Below, piece after piece: positions 42,601 through 52,572 of a DNA stretch of 64,000 bases. Made by a program: the position numbers and the translations under genes. This DNA is from Lasiosphaeris hirsuta (lineage: Eukaryota; Ascomycota; Sordariomycetes; Sordariales; Lasiosphaeriaceae). Each line of letters opens with the position of its first letter. Within the stretch, counting starts at the first letter, position 1. Under the pieces are notes generated by a model that was not told the origin of the DNA, made no database searches, and worked only from the letters and a program-made list of their open reading frames with translations. The stretch covers positions 3,534,001-3,598,000 of the forward strand of contig JAUKUA010000006.1 in the NCBI GenBank assembly GCA_030549175.1. Reading direction: 5' to 3'.

Positions 42601-45134
42601 CAAGCGGGCCGCCTCATGTACAGCTCCGGGCTCAGCCACCAATCATGTATGTAGATGACGTCCTTGGCCATACTAATAGCACGCGAGACGTTCCACATGT
42701 AGTCCCGACCATCAACGAGCCACTGTGCGTAGACACCGGTCCGGACTGGGGCAAAACTGCCAAAGCGGTTCTCCAAATGCCACGGTGTGCTTCTCAGCAT
42801 TTCCACGATAGACTCTTCGAACTGCTGTATGAGATGCTGGTTAGGGGAGAAGAGTTTTACCTTTCGCTCTGATGTGACAATCTTGAGAGTGTGGTGCTTT
42901 GCCAGGGGTCGGCCGGACGTCAAGTCAAGATGCCCAATATCGTCCTCGCCATCTTGACTCCTTCCAGTGAGTAGTTTGCTCATATTCTTCTTAAAAACAA
43001 TATCAAACTTGGAATCGACGAGGTACACATCGTATATGTTCATGTTTTCGGGTGACTCGACGCAGACGATGTAGCTCTGGCGCACCAAAAACCATTTTCG
43101 ACTGTGCCTAGCAATCACTTTGCCCGGCGTCAGCACCCGTCGAAAGTCGAGCCCCTTGGACGACTGGATGTGTAGATAGCACTCCTTTCCATGATAACTG
43201 CCCTCGGCGGCAAGCCGGACTCCGAGGGCGGAAAGCTCAAGGAATCGGCAGAGACGGTTGCTGTCCGCTCGGAACATGAGCCAGCGAATCATCTCCTGGA
43301 GGTATTTCTCGAGCACCCTCTGCTGCCTCTCGATGTATCTCCTTTTTGCCGCTACGGCTTCGGCAACAGACTGATTCAGATCGGCGGCTGAGCCCAAGGC
43401 TGAGCTCTTTCGTCGACCGCCCAGCACGGGCATACGGGACTTCTTCCTCCTCATATGGGGCCGGTCCTCTGCGTCGGTACCTTCGGGAACCGTTGCCTCG
43501 TTGGCTGTGTTTTCAGCGGCTGTTTCATCGCCGGGGCGCCCGTCCATAAGATCATTCTCGTCATTTTCATCTAAGCCTCTGACGCCGCGAAGATAGGGGA
43601 ATGCTGAAAGAGGGAAGCGCGGCTGCTTAGGTTTGGTGCCAAGGTCCAAGCGATTTGTCGGAAACTTTTCGTTGCCTAGGGTCAACTTGTACTTCCAGTG
43701 CAGGTTCAATATATCCCGAATTGTGCGTTTGATGGTCCACTTCATCTGACTAGGGCCGCTCCCATATTCCATTTCAATGGTGAACAGCCAATGCCTTGCG
43801 CTATCCTTGTCCTGTACCGGGGAGCTCTCCTTGATCCGTAATCTCAGCTGCTCAAGCAGAACGGGAATCCGCTTGTTTCCGTGTTCATCGCGCTGAATCA
43901 TGCTGGCTAAGATCAAGACGGCCGGGGCAACTGCGCGGAGTTCAGCCATCAGCTCGGCAGACTTGTAGTAGTCGAATTGTTCATCCTTCTTTTGCCGCAG
44001 GAGTTTGAGGGTGTTCTTTACTTGGCGCCACTTTTGTGCACCGAATGTCGTTGCCCTTTCGCCGCCACCGAAGAATGGTCTCCTGGGGGTCATGGCGTCC
44101 CCGTCCGAAACTCCCCCACCGAGCGTAGAGAGGCGCCGGAAGTGGTGGCTCATGCCTCGGCCCGAAGGACCCTCGGCTCCTTCCTCCGCATCAGCCCTGC
44201 TAGACATCCACGGAGGCCTTCTCGAGCCGCGCTCCCGTGTTAATTGGTCGCGGCCTTCGCCCTCGGAGAGGCCGCCACGATCTGCGACATCTGGCAAGGT
44301 AGTGCGCCTCAATATGCTGAGACGGCCGTGCCCATTGGGTGTTTCTGGGCCCGTGGTACCGAGTCGAGGGGTATTCGGAGTCGAGTATGAGTCCAGTCTC
44401 GGTCTCCTCATCCGCCTCCTCTTCTTCTGCTTCCCCTTTCCATGACTTGGGATATTTGTCTCGTCGGCTGTCTCCTCCGCATCCGCATCAACATCGCTCC
44501 CCTCATCAATAGTCCTGGTGGCTCGTGCAGTATGGCGCGCTGCTGTGGGCGAGCTCGAAGTTGATCCAAGTTCAGCAGGATTGTTGGGCACCTTGGAGCT
44601 CTGCGATATCCCAGGACCGGCCAGCTCCTTCAGTCTCGAGATGAAAGCTGAGCCGCGGAACTTCCCCAGGGCATCCCTAGTGTCCCATGAGCCTTGCCTC
44701 GAATGTGAAAGCACTGGCGGGTCGATCACATCGTCGCGAACGAATTGGACGCTTCTGCGTGCGAGTGACGGTGAATTCGCCTCGGGAGTTTCGGATAAGT
44801 CCAGCCCCGGGGTCGAATCTGCGGGGTTCGAGGGAAGGTCGGTGTACAAACCGCCGGACCAGGATATCGGGGTCGGTTCGGATACGGGGGAGATCTTATC
44901 GTGTGGAAAGCCTCCATTCATGTAATCTACCGAGTTCTCTGATTGTACCAGGCTTCGAAGGAACCGTGGCTCGGCTGCGAAATCGAACTGATCGGAGCTA
45001 GAGCCAATCGGCGAGGCTTCGTCGATGGCACGCGCTTGGGGGATCGTGGGTAGTTCGGAAACATTGCCTGATGACAATGCCATCTCTCGTCTGGGCGTAC
45101 CGTTGGAATCTGTTCGGGGCGGTGGTTCCGCCAT
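39648..45134 (-). CDS. Phospholipase D1 (PLD1/SPO14 type) with PX, PH and two HKD motifs
   Basis: Hydrolyses phosphatidylcholine to phosphatidic acid and choline at membranes, with roles in vesicle traffic and, in yeast, spore membrane formation. Intronless, 1828 residues. A disordered N-terminus covers about 1-375, followed by a PX-like domain (about 390-525; KWRQVKNTLKLL.., IKESSPVQDKDSARHWLFTIEMEYG). The PH-like region is at about 625-760 (GLDFRRVLTPGKVIARHSRKWFLV). The first HKD motif is at about 911 (HHEKIVIVDHDIAFVGGIDL) and the second at about 1216 (HAKCIIVDDRVALIGSANINERS), both with intact His, Lys and Asp. The C-terminal third has a disordered insert, then DPLNTAFYDDIWCRAAENNTK and a final NGNWLFQVDQVAPLQI block. 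Size and order match fungal Spo14. A CACGTG lies 43 bp before the ATG. Confidence 0.95.
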   Translation of the reverse strand: MAEPPPRTDSNGTPRREMALSSGNVSELPTIPQARAIDEASPIGSSSDQFDFAAEPRFLRSLVQSENSVDYMNGGFPHDKISPVSEPTPISWSGGLYTDLPSNPADSTPGLDLSETPEANSPSLARRSVQFVRDDVIDPPVLSHSRQGSWDTRDALGKFRGSAFISRLKELAGPGISQSSKVPNNPAELGSTSSSPTAARHTARATRTIDEGSDVDADAEETADETNIPSHGKGKQKKRRRMRRPRLDSYSTPNTPRLGTTGPETPNGHGRLSILRRTTLPDVADRGGLSEGEGRDQLTRERGSRRPPWMSSRADAEEGAEGPSGRGMSHHFRRLSTLGGGVSDGDAMTPRRPFFGGGERATTFGAQKWRQVKNTLKLLRQKKDEQFDYYKSAELMAELRAVAPAVLILASMIQRDEHGNKRIPVLLEQLRLRIKESSPVQDKDSARHWLFTIEMEYGSGPSQMKWTIKRTIRDILNLHWKYKLTLGNEKFPTNRLDLGTKPKQPRFPLSAFPYLRGVRGLDENDENDLMDGRPGDETAAENTANEATVPEGTDAEDRPHMRRKKSRMPVLGGRRKSSALGSAADLNQSVAEAVAAKRRYIERQQRVLEKYLQEMIRWLMFRADSNRLCRFLELSALGVRLAAEGSYHGKECYLHIQSSKGLDFRRVLTPGKVIARHSRKWFLVRQSYIVCVESPENMNIYDVYLVDSKFDIVFKKNMSKLLTGRSQDGEDDIGHLDLTSGRPLAKHHTLKIVTSERKVKLFSPNQHLIQQFEESIVEMLRSTPWHLENRFGSFAPVRTGVYAQWLVDGRDYMWNVSRAISMAKDVIYIHDWWLSPELYMRRPACISQKWRLDRLLQRKAEAGVKIFVIVYRNVEAAVPIDSEYTKFSLLNLHPNIFVQRSPNQFKKNQFFFAHHEKIVIVDHDIAFVGGIDLCFGRWDCPQHPVADDKPTGFEPRDQPKDADNCQLFPGKDYSNPRVLDFFRLNEPYEEMYDRGRIPRMPWHDISMQVVGQPARDLTRHFVQRWNYVRRGRKPTRPTPFLLPPPDSKKEELEAVGLDGTCEVQILRSASTWSLGVEDTEHSIQSAYIKMIEDSDHFVYIENQFFITSTETLNNKMVNRIGDALVSRIIRAHENDEDWRAVIVIPLMPGFQNEVNDQDGTSVRLILQCQFRSICRGEHSIFGRLRAAGIDPEDYIQFFSLRQWGKLGNNLLTTEQLYIHAKCIIVDDRVALIGSANINERSMLGNRDSECAAVVRDTDMIWSTMAGRPYQVGRFAHTLRLRLMREHLGLDVDAILEEERQVDLDRAAEFEDEMDRIYSEDSDEPPLAESSTRRKSRADRPITPTTPPRFQRSPSFNHDIDLVVEPTSPRGRGKSVEDDEDKRGIISESHKKEVEGFSADRWKSAQVEGTDLGRDSVIVNDREVLVHDISPGGRGTIDHPKRPHELRQSGPVAQAESGGVDNDAIPPMPAFDRRTTEQLGLLRANQLPNLPVVDDTDIGGPPVHIDAAGKPSIGPFNPLTADIKLANIDKDCMRDPLNTAFYDDIWCRAAENNTKMYRRVFRCMPDSEVTNWAEYKEFKDYYKRFMDSMDGPRTSEEGEKPDVEMPPAQSTAGAGIGAPGPAAVGKSAAEKLMNNFTKPSTSDSSRPIHTSGDATFNEKSFQPHVEGVTDEESRATTPADPEKAGAAARGSGGTLSPTSLPVLEENRPPSANNLRPESRKERRPTFSTPDKPPNSSSGGYGSGFTMGSTTEAGGTMKSVGSQKRRRRAPTRGSRRGFNMVDEVLPRAEAEELLNMTQGTLVQFPYDWLVVEETNGNWLFQVDQVAPLQI

Positions 45135-46485
45135 GATGGGCTGAGCCCTTCGAGGGAGAAGGATGTCGTTGCTTTGCCACGTGCTGGGGCTGAAAGGGGC
45201 TAGAATCTTTGATAGCGAAACATGCCGTACCTCCCTCCTCTCGCACTCTGTTCGAATACTATCTCAACACCGTTGACCCGTCGACAGAGCGGCACTGTTT
45301 GAGATGTGGCGCCGTGACGCCGTGACGCCGTGCGGCTGGCACAAGCGGGCGCGTCCGAGTCTCACTGCGTCACTGATATAGTTCCGGTATTGGCTGTGGC
45401 CGTTATGTGATGGGGGTTGCAGCGGGAATTGGTGACAACGAGGATGTGTAGGTACCGCTCTGGTTTCCAGGTAGTTACTTGGTTACCTTCCGGGGATTCT
45501 GGGTAGCAGTCAGGTTATTTCGAGTGGGAGTTGCCGAGTGCACGCCCAATTAAGGTTTCTAGACAACGGCCAAAGTCCCGAGGCCTGGGAATTGATGCAG
45601 GACAAAACAGGGTTACAGTTGAGCGGGATCCCATCTCTGATATTACCAGCATGTACTTGCAGGGGCTCGCTGTGTCAATTAAATGTTCCTGGGCTGTCCG
45701 TGCTTTCACCTGAGCGATACCAACCATACGCCGCTGACCTGTTTGTCCACGTAACTAACCAAGACTGGCAGGAAAAAGGCGCAAGGAGCTGTCATAAAGA
45801 TGCTAATGTTCTTCCTAAACGTCTCGAACGGCTAGTAATGCGTGATACAAGAACACAATAACACAATATTACAATAGGTAGCGCAGTCGCCGCGTTTGCT
45901 TGAGGAAAATCGAAGCAACAGGGGAGGCACTGAGAGTTTACTAAATATAAAGCAGGCGGGAGGGCCAGCGAAACAACCAATACACACCTATTCCATCATC
46001 ATGTTGTTCCCGCGATGCCGATAATAAGGCTGAAGGCAGCAAAGTCAGGCATATAATCAATTTGCCTTCGCAGTGCAGTCCAGTGCGGTTTGCAGTCCAT
46101 GTTTCCCCTGCTCGCCAGCGTTGCATGCAAATCCTATCCCGTTCCACCAAGATTTGGTCTTCACAAAACTCGTCTGCGCCTGAAGTAATAGTCCTCCTAA
46201 ACCCTAGAATGTGCTTTTAGAAGAGGTTTCGGTTTCGCAGGAAGCAGTTTAGTCGAGGAATCATAACCTGCTCCAAGGGGACTCAAGGTCGTACATGCCA
46301 GGTGCCCCCGGCAAGACGGGAGTGCATCGGTAGGCCTAACCCCTCCAACGCAACCCGGATTGCATTTTGGCGGGGTCCCTTTGACTCAAAATTCGCGTCA
46401 CGTAGGACTATCAGACGCGTCGTGGAGACTTCAACACCACGGTCGATGAATCTGAACCACAATCGCAAATGCCACCACCACCGCC
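45135..46485. other. 1.35-kb divergent region, phospholipase D / gamma-tubulin
   Basis: Both genes start at the edges and point away. It contains a CACGTG at 45178-45183 and a short GACGCCGT tandem at 45310-45333. Short frames on both strands have no recognisable features. Confidence 0.45.
45310..45333. repeat. Short GACGCCGT tandem repeat
   Basis: About three units of an 8-bp GC-rich repeat in the promoter region upstream of phospholipase D. Confidence 0.7.
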
Positions 46486-48200
46486 ATGCCTAGGTACAGC
46501 TCGCAACCTTGTATTCTATCTGAACGTGATAGCTGACATGATGCCAGAGAAATAATTACAATCCAAGCGGGCCAGTGCGGCAACAGCAGTCAGTAGTCCC
46601 ACTCTTGCAATGCAATGCGCCTAAGGCTGCGACATCTCCAGCACTGCCCCCGACCGCTTAGAAAGCATGAGTAGGGCTTTAACTAACATTCCCAAAGTCG
46701 GCAGTCAGTTTTGGCAGCAGCTTTGCCAGGAGCATGGGATCAGCCAAGATGGAAACCTCGAGGACTTTGCGACAGAGGGTGGCGACCGCAAGGATGTTTT
46801 CTACTACCAGAGCGACGATACGCGCTACATCCCTCGCGCCATTTTAATCGATCTGGAGCCTCGAGTACGCTCTGCCGTATCGGCCGCAATTACGGGCAAC
46901 TTGCTAAGTCTGCGTTAGGTCATCAACGGAATCCAGACGGGGCCTTACAAAAACATATACAACCCCGAGAACTTTTACGTCGGCAAGAATGGCGTGGGAG
47001 CGGGCAACAATTGGGGTGACGGATACCAGACCGGAGAGCTGGTGCATGAGGAAATCATGGAGATGATTGATCGAGAAGCCGACGGCAGCGACTCCCTAGA
47101 GGTTGGCCCGCCATTTCTCTTCCCAATACAGCTGCTGACAGAGACATAGGGGTTCATGATGCTTCACTCCATCGCCGGAGGTACAGGGTCCGGCTTGGGG
47201 TCATTTCTGCTTGAGAGGCTGAATGATCGCTTCCCAAAGAAGATCATTCAGACATACTCTGTTTTCCCGGATACTACCAACTCGGGCGATGTCGTTGTTC
47301 ACCCTTACAACAGCATGCTAGCCATGAAGAGACTGACACAAAACGCCGACTCTGTCGTCGTGCTCGACAATGGCGCACTATCGCACATCGCCGCCGACAG
47401 GCTCCATCTTCAAGAGCCCTCCTTCCACCAGACGAACCAGCTGGTGTCAACGGTCATGTCCGCGAGTACCACTACCCTCCGATACCCAGGCTACATGCAT
47501 AACGACTTGGTCAGCATCCTCGCATCACTAATCCCGACGCCACGCTGCCATTTCCTAATGACATCCTACACGCCTTTCACGGGCGATCAGGTTGAGCAGG
47601 CTAAGACAGTGCGGAAGACAACAGTCCTCGACGTCATGAGGCGGTTGCTGCAACCCAAGAACCGCATGGTCTCGACCGTCCCCGGCAAGAAGAGCTGCTA
47701 TATCTCCATTCTCAACGTCATCCAAGGTGAGGTCGACCCGACTGACGTCCACAAGAGTTTGCTCCGCATCCGAGAGCGGCGCCTCGCCACATTCATCCCC
47801 TGGGGGCCGGCGAGTATCCAGGTGGCCTTGACCAAGAGGAGTCCATATATCCCAATGGCCCACCGTGTCAGCGGACTAATGTTGGCTAACCATACGAGCA
47901 TTGCCACGGTAAGACTGACTTTCCATCTTTCTGCCAAGACCACCCACGCTAATTTGTCCCCCCTATCAGCTCTTCAAGAGAATATTTAGACAGTACGACG
48001 GCATGCGGAAGCGCAACGCCTTCTTGGAAGGATACAAGAAGACAGCGCCCTTTGCGGACAACCTGAACGAGTTTGATGAGGCAAAGGAGGTGGTCACGGA
48101 CCTTATTGCAGAGTACGAGGCGGCAGAGAACCCCGACTATCTCAATCCCGATTTCGGGGATAAGAACGACTCAGCTGAGACAGACAAGAGAATGGGATGA
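46486..48200 (+). CDS. Gamma-tubulin
   Basis: Nucleates microtubules at spindle pole bodies as part of the gamma-tubulin complex. Six coding segments: 46486-46493, 46548-46588, 46698-46864, 46919-47101, 47150-47908 and 47970-48200; 462 residues. The first holds only 8 nt (ATG CCT AG), joined by a GTACAG intron to give [15 protein letters not shown]. Segment 2 uses a GTCAGT donor and acceptor AAAG, giving [12 protein letters not shown]. Other introns are 48-109 bp. Landmarks are the GTP-binding GGTGSGLGS at 143-151, [31 protein letters not shown], the gamma-specific [24 protein letters not shown], and ASIQVALTK. The C-terminus is acidic and lacks the EEY tail of alpha-tubulin. Every splice restores conserved sequence. 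Confidence 0.96.
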
Positions 48201-48645
48201 GGTGCCTGTGTATGGTTGGTTGGCTTGGTAAATACTCATTGGCTGCCCATCTTAGTGTTTGGTTTTCTACAGCGATGATGTTCCGGCGTTCAGGGGCCAG
48301 GAAGGAAGCGGCGGTAGCATAGTCTCATTGTGGTATGCTATTGAGGGGTAAAAACAAAGGCAAATGAATGATTTCTACGCATTTCACAAATTTGGTGTTG
48401 GGCAATGTCTGCTGTGCCATGCTCCTGAGAGTTGTGCACGGGGGTCACGGTTCAACAGAAGCAGATGCATGGAGTGAGATAGCCGTCGGATTTCCGGCTA
48501 AGGATATTGCTCGGAGAGATGCTAGATGCTTCATATGCCGTTGCCTGCCTTATCTCAACATAGGTTTCAAGCCAGACCAAGTCTCAATCTCATGAATCAA
48601 TCGCCGGTCGAATGCAGCACGACCGTGTAACTAAAAAGGAAATGC

Positions 48646-48683
<38 letters not shown>

Positions 48684-48852
48684 CAAAATGAGGGTATGCG
48701 ATCCGAGAGGCAACCACAACACTGTACAACCCGCATGTATTCTTGTACGCGGGATTCTAGACGTGTATTTACATAGTCAACAGAATAGATGCCAGCTTCC
48801 CAACCATCTGTTCCAGTCTCGACCCCAATCCGCCACGAACTACCACAGTCAT
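48201..48852. other. 3' intergenic region between convergent gamma-tubulin and NDUFS7
   Basis: About 650 bp, no gene supported. It includes a 35-base T run. Confidence 0.5.
48649..48683. repeat. T35 homopolymer
   Basis: Thirty-five consecutive T on the plus strand, read as poly(A) in the direction of NDUFS7, 170 bp beyond its stop codon. Confidence 0.9.
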
Positions 48853-49682
48853 TCATTTGCGGTACCACATCCTCGTGATCTTGGTGTTCCGCATCTTGCG
48901 CTGCAGCTGGAAGATGCCGTACATGAGGGCCTCGCTGGTGGGCGGGCAGCCGGGGACGTAGACGTCGACGGGGACGATGCGGTCGCAGCCACGCACGACG
49001 CTGTAGCTGTAGTGGTAGTAGCCGCCGCCGTTGGCGCACGAGCCCATGCTGATGACCCAGCGCGGCTCGGGCATCTGATCGTAGACCTGGCGCAGGGCGG
49101 GCGCCATCTTGTTGGTCAGCGTGCCGGCGACAATCATGACGTCTGACTGGCGGGGGGACGCGCGGAAAATGATGCCGAGTCTGTCCTGATCGTACCGTGG
49201 CGTCGAGAGATGCATCATCTCGACGGCGCAGCACGCCAGGCCGAAGGTCATGGGCCACAGCGACGACTGACGGCCCCAGTTGGTGATTTGGTCAAGCGTT
49301 GTGCTGTGCAGAGATTCCGTCAGCCACATGGTCCGAGGAGCGACCCGGTAGGGAGATGGACGGCATACAGCGCATATTGGATCACGCCCTTGGTGCCCTC
49401 CTGGCTGGGAAGCGGGACCTCCTTGCGCTCACGCTTCGCCACGCCGTATCCTCCGTGTGGTAGGACTGCGCTTGCGGCATCCTTGTGTGAAGAGGTCGAG
49501 AGGGCAGCGGCGGCGCGGTAGGGGACGAGGAAGGAAGTCGGTTTGGCTAGATATTTGATTAGATCGTCAGCTCCAATTCCTCGTGCATTCAATTGGCAGT
49601 AGTCGGTCGTCGTGAGTTAGCCAGCTTTCGGGAGCTCACCTCGAAGGGCCAGCGAGGCGCCTGTCCTCGCGGAGGACAACAT
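48853..49682 (-). CDS. NADH:ubiquinone oxidoreductase 20-kDa subunit (NDUFS7/PSST, NUO-19.3)
   Basis: A complex I core subunit that carries iron-sulphur cluster N2 and forms part of the quinone site, on the inner mitochondrial membrane. Three exons: 49682-49640, 49546-49369 and 49303-48853; introns of 93 bp (GTGAGC/CTAG) and 65 bp (GTATGC/ACAG). Product 223 residues. The first exon supplies the presequence [14 protein letters not shown], continuing to a Ser/Ala/Arg-rich stretch with no acids up to about residue 35. The core contains [47 protein letters not shown] and [12 protein letters not shown]. The four N2 ligands are C98, C99, C163 and C193, all present. The family fold is complete. Confidence 0.96.
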
Positions 49683-50280
49683 TGCTGTGGGTAATTGGGT
49701 AGCAGATGATAAAAAGGAGTGGAGAGGCCCCAATTGGGAGGGTTACGACGAGAAGAGAGGTCGCGATTGAATAGGGCCCTCTCCCTGCGAAACGGCGATT
49801 GACGTTTCGTTGATATGCGTGCAGCGAGTGCCTTTTCGCCGCCCGGCGTCGGCTAGCGCACTAAGCACAAAAAGCGGTTATCTGATTGGCTGATTGGCGG
49901 ACCTCCGGTTCCCACTGTGTGGTGGGGGTTTTTCCGATGCTTGGGATTCCCGTCCCAACTCTCAGTTAGATCTCAGATCTCAGCTAACACCGACGTCAAC
50001 AGAAACGTCACACTCACAATTGCGTTATCCAATATGAGCGTGCATGCTTTGCCATCAGTAGATAACACTACCTGTCAACCATATATCTAATGTAATCATC
50101 CCACAGTTCTCCGAATGCATGAGGGGTAATCAAGCACCACCAAAGACATCGTAAACAAAACTCAACAGTAACAACGCCCGCGAGATGCAACCAAATGCAC
50201 CCAGATGCAACCGTATAGCCATTTCGAGACACGGCTGTCTTCGACGGCAACAACACACTAATCCGAAAATTGCCATTGCG
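49683..50280. other. Intergenic region upstream of NDUFS7
   Basis: About 600 bp between the NDUFS7 start and the MPP10 stop on the same strand. A repeated AGATCTCAG occurs near 49970-49983. No gene is supported. Confidence 0.45.
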
Positions 50281-52572
50281 TCATAGCTTGTAGCTACCAC
50301 TGGTATGGACAGTCTTCTGCTCCGTCGCCTTCTTTCCGTCCATGTCCATTATCTCACCCTTGCGGTTGATGACCCTGACGCCGCCCTTCTTGAGATCCTT
50401 CATCGTGTCTCTCTCCGACTCGGCCTTCTTGCTCAATGACTTGGTTGCATCCAGGCCGCCCGCCTTGCGGATGCGCTCCTTGTCACGCCTGCGTCTGCGC
50501 AGCTTGTCTTCACGCGTCATCTCCTGGCGAGCTACTGGCAAGCCATTCTTGGCCACCACTTCACCATGCTCAGCAGAACCCTTTCCAGGAGCATACACCT
50601 CCTGGGGCGCAATCATGCTCTCTCCGCCAGTCACACCCTGGGCAGTGGTCGGTTGGGCATCCTCCATTGCCACTGTAGCAACATCGGCAACAACTGTGAG
50701 CGTCGGTGCCGCTGGCTTCGGCTTGTAATGCCAGCTGCTGAGGGCGTCGAGCTTAGCACTGATGTCTTTCCACATCGTCTTGATCTCCTCCTCGTCGCGT
50801 TGGAGCTTTTCGTCGGCCTGGCTAAGGTAGGCGTCAGGGTTTGACTTCTTGATGTGCTCCTCCTCGTAGATCTCAGCCAAGCTCTTCTTCCCCTTGGTGT
50901 CCTCGACTTCAACGAGACCACGACGAGCTGTGTTCGGGTTCCCGAAGGTGTCTGGACGTCGCCGAATGATGTCGTCAAACTCCTGTGCAAGAATACGACG
51001 CTTGATAAGCGTCTCAATAGACTCCGAGACTTCCTCGGTGATCACGGGCACGGGCTTGCCAACGTGCTCAAAATCGAGGTCCTCCTCAAGAAGAGCGTTC
51101 TTTGGGCGGTCCATGGCTGAAGCTTCACCAGAAAGTGTCCACGCTCGCTTTGCCACCAGTTCAGACTCAAACTTGCGAATTTCGTCGGCAATCTTGGCCT
51201 GCCTCCGCTCAAGAGCTGATCGGCGGGACTTGAGGTTTCCGGCCGAAGCGTCCGAGGGAGCATTCACCGAGTCTGACTGTTCTGAGAGGTCATCAAATAG
51301 ATCGCGGCGAACATCGTTCTCGGCTCTCTCAATATCGGCATCGTCTATCGGTGCAGGCTTCTTTGGGGCCAAGACTCGGTCTTTCCTGTTCCATTTGCCA
51401 GGTTTCGCGGCCTTCTTCGCAGGCGGGGCAAAGAAATCCTTGTAGTAGATATCGTCAGCGGTGAGATCCATCTCGAGGATTCCTATATCGTCGCCATCAT
51501 CTTCCTCATCTTCGTCTTCCTCCTCCTCCTCCTCAGCATCGGCGAGAGCGTCCTTGAGGCCACCTTTTGGAAGCCCATCCGTCTCCATGTCGACATCTGA
51601 CTCATCGTCGTCGTCCAATGCCATTTTGTCACCTTTCCCTGAAACCTGGAAGGGATCACCATGCCAGTCTACAGACTCGTCGTCGCTGTGGTTGTCGGCG
51701 TTGGGATCAGCACGTGCATCCAGTGCCTCGAATATCTGCGTTTGTTTGTTGAATTCATCGAGGGAGAAAAAACCATCGTTGAGGCCGTTGGGATCCTTTA
51801 CAAATTCAACTGCTGGCGCGCCCTCCTCCTCATATCCGCCTTCCTCATCTTCATCTTCGACGTCGTCCTCTTCCTCATCTCCCTCCTCGCTGTCTTCATC
51901 CTCTTCCAGTTCCAGGCCATCCTCGCTGTCTTCAAGAGCTTCTAGACCCTCTTCGTCGCTGATATCCGAGCCTTCGTCCTCGTCATCCTCGTCGAAGTCC
52001 TCGCTATCAGCATCACTACCAGACTGGGATGAGGCACTAGCGGATTCATCTTCATCCGAGCCAATCTCAAAGCCATCCTCGCCAAACCGAACGGCTTTGA
52101 CAACCTCGTCATCGGAGCTCAGGCCGACCTCCTGAAGTGCTTCGAGCTCCTCCAAAATTTGTGTCGACTCATGGAGTGTGCTCGTGATGATCTTCTTGGC
52201 CTGCTGCCATACCTGGCCAGTCTCAAAGCCGTCGGTATGGAGTTTCCGAAGCTTCAAAACAGCGCTCTTGTCCTGGATCTCGCGCTTCCGCTTCTTTCCG
52301 GCCTCCTGCAGCCTGAGCTGTTGCAAGTCAATGACCTGACTGGCCAAGTTATCGAGGGTCTCCTTGGCAAGCTGTATCGAGCCAGCCGGGAGCGATGGCG
52401 ACGGCTGGAGGAAGACATGGCGGTTCGAAGCGGCAGTCGAGTCGAGGAAGACGGCGACGGCGGAGCCATCTTCGACGCCCGTCATGGCGGATGATGGCAC
52501 CATGCTGGGGGCGTGTGTTAACGTGTGGGAGGTTGACGTAAGAGAGGAGGTCGTGCTGCTTGTTCCTGCCAT
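50281..52572 (-). CDS. U3 small nucleolar ribonucleoprotein MPP10
   Basis: A component of the U3 snoRNP and the SSU processome, partnered with Imp3 and Imp4 in early pre-18S processing in the nucleolus. Intronless, 763 residues. The N-terminal part has LKLRKLHTDGFETGQVWQQAKKII. Two acidic low-complexity tracts lie at about 175-250 (Asp/Glu/Ser) and about 340-365 (Glu/Asp), typical of the family. Conserved blocks follow: DLTADDIYYKDFFAPP, RRDLFDD, MDRPKNALLEEDLDFEHVGKPVPVITEEVSESIETLIKRRI and DDIIRRRPD. After these come KKSLAEIYEEEHIKK, and a basic C-terminus with a REMTREDKLRRRRRDKER-like patch. Length and order fit MPP10. Confidence 0.95.
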   Translation of the reverse strand: MAGTSSTTSSLTSTSHTLTHAPSMVPSSAMTGVEDGSAVAVFLDSTAASNRHVFLQPSPSLPAGSIQLAKETLDNLASQVIDLQQLRLQEAGKKRKREIQDKSAVLKLRKLHTDGFETGQVWQQAKKIITSTLHESTQILEELEALQEVGLSSDDEVVKAVRFGEDGFEIGSDEDESASASSQSGSDADSEDFDEDDEDEGSDISDEEGLEALEDSEDGLELEEDEDSEEGDEEEDDVEDEDEEGGYEEEGAPAVEFVKDPNGLNDGFFSLDEFNKQTQIFEALDARADPNADNHSDDESVDWHGDPFQVSGKGDKMALDDDDESDVDMETDGLPKGGLKDALADAEEEEEEDEDEEDDGDDIGILEMDLTADDIYYKDFFAPPAKKAAKPGKWNRKDRVLAPKKPAPIDDADIERAENDVRRDLFDDLSEQSDSVNAPSDASAGNLKSRRSALERRQAKIADEIRKFESELVAKRAWTLSGEASAMDRPKNALLEEDLDFEHVGKPVPVITEEVSESIETLIKRRILAQEFDDIIRRRPDTFGNPNTARRGLVEVEDTKGKKSLAEIYEEEHIKKSNPDAYLSQADEKLQRDEEEIKTMWKDISAKLDALSSWHYKPKPAAPTLTVVADVATVAMEDAQPTTAQGVTGGESMIAPQEVYAPGKGSAEHGEVVAKNGLPVARQEMTREDKLRRRRRDKERIRKAGGLDATKSLSKKAESERDTMKDLKKGGVRVINRKGEIMDMDGKKATEQKTVHTSGSYKL

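Noticed and set aside
51461..52135. Ser-rich 224-codon plus-strand frame
   Set aside because: Antisense of the Asp/Glu-rich tracts in MPP10.
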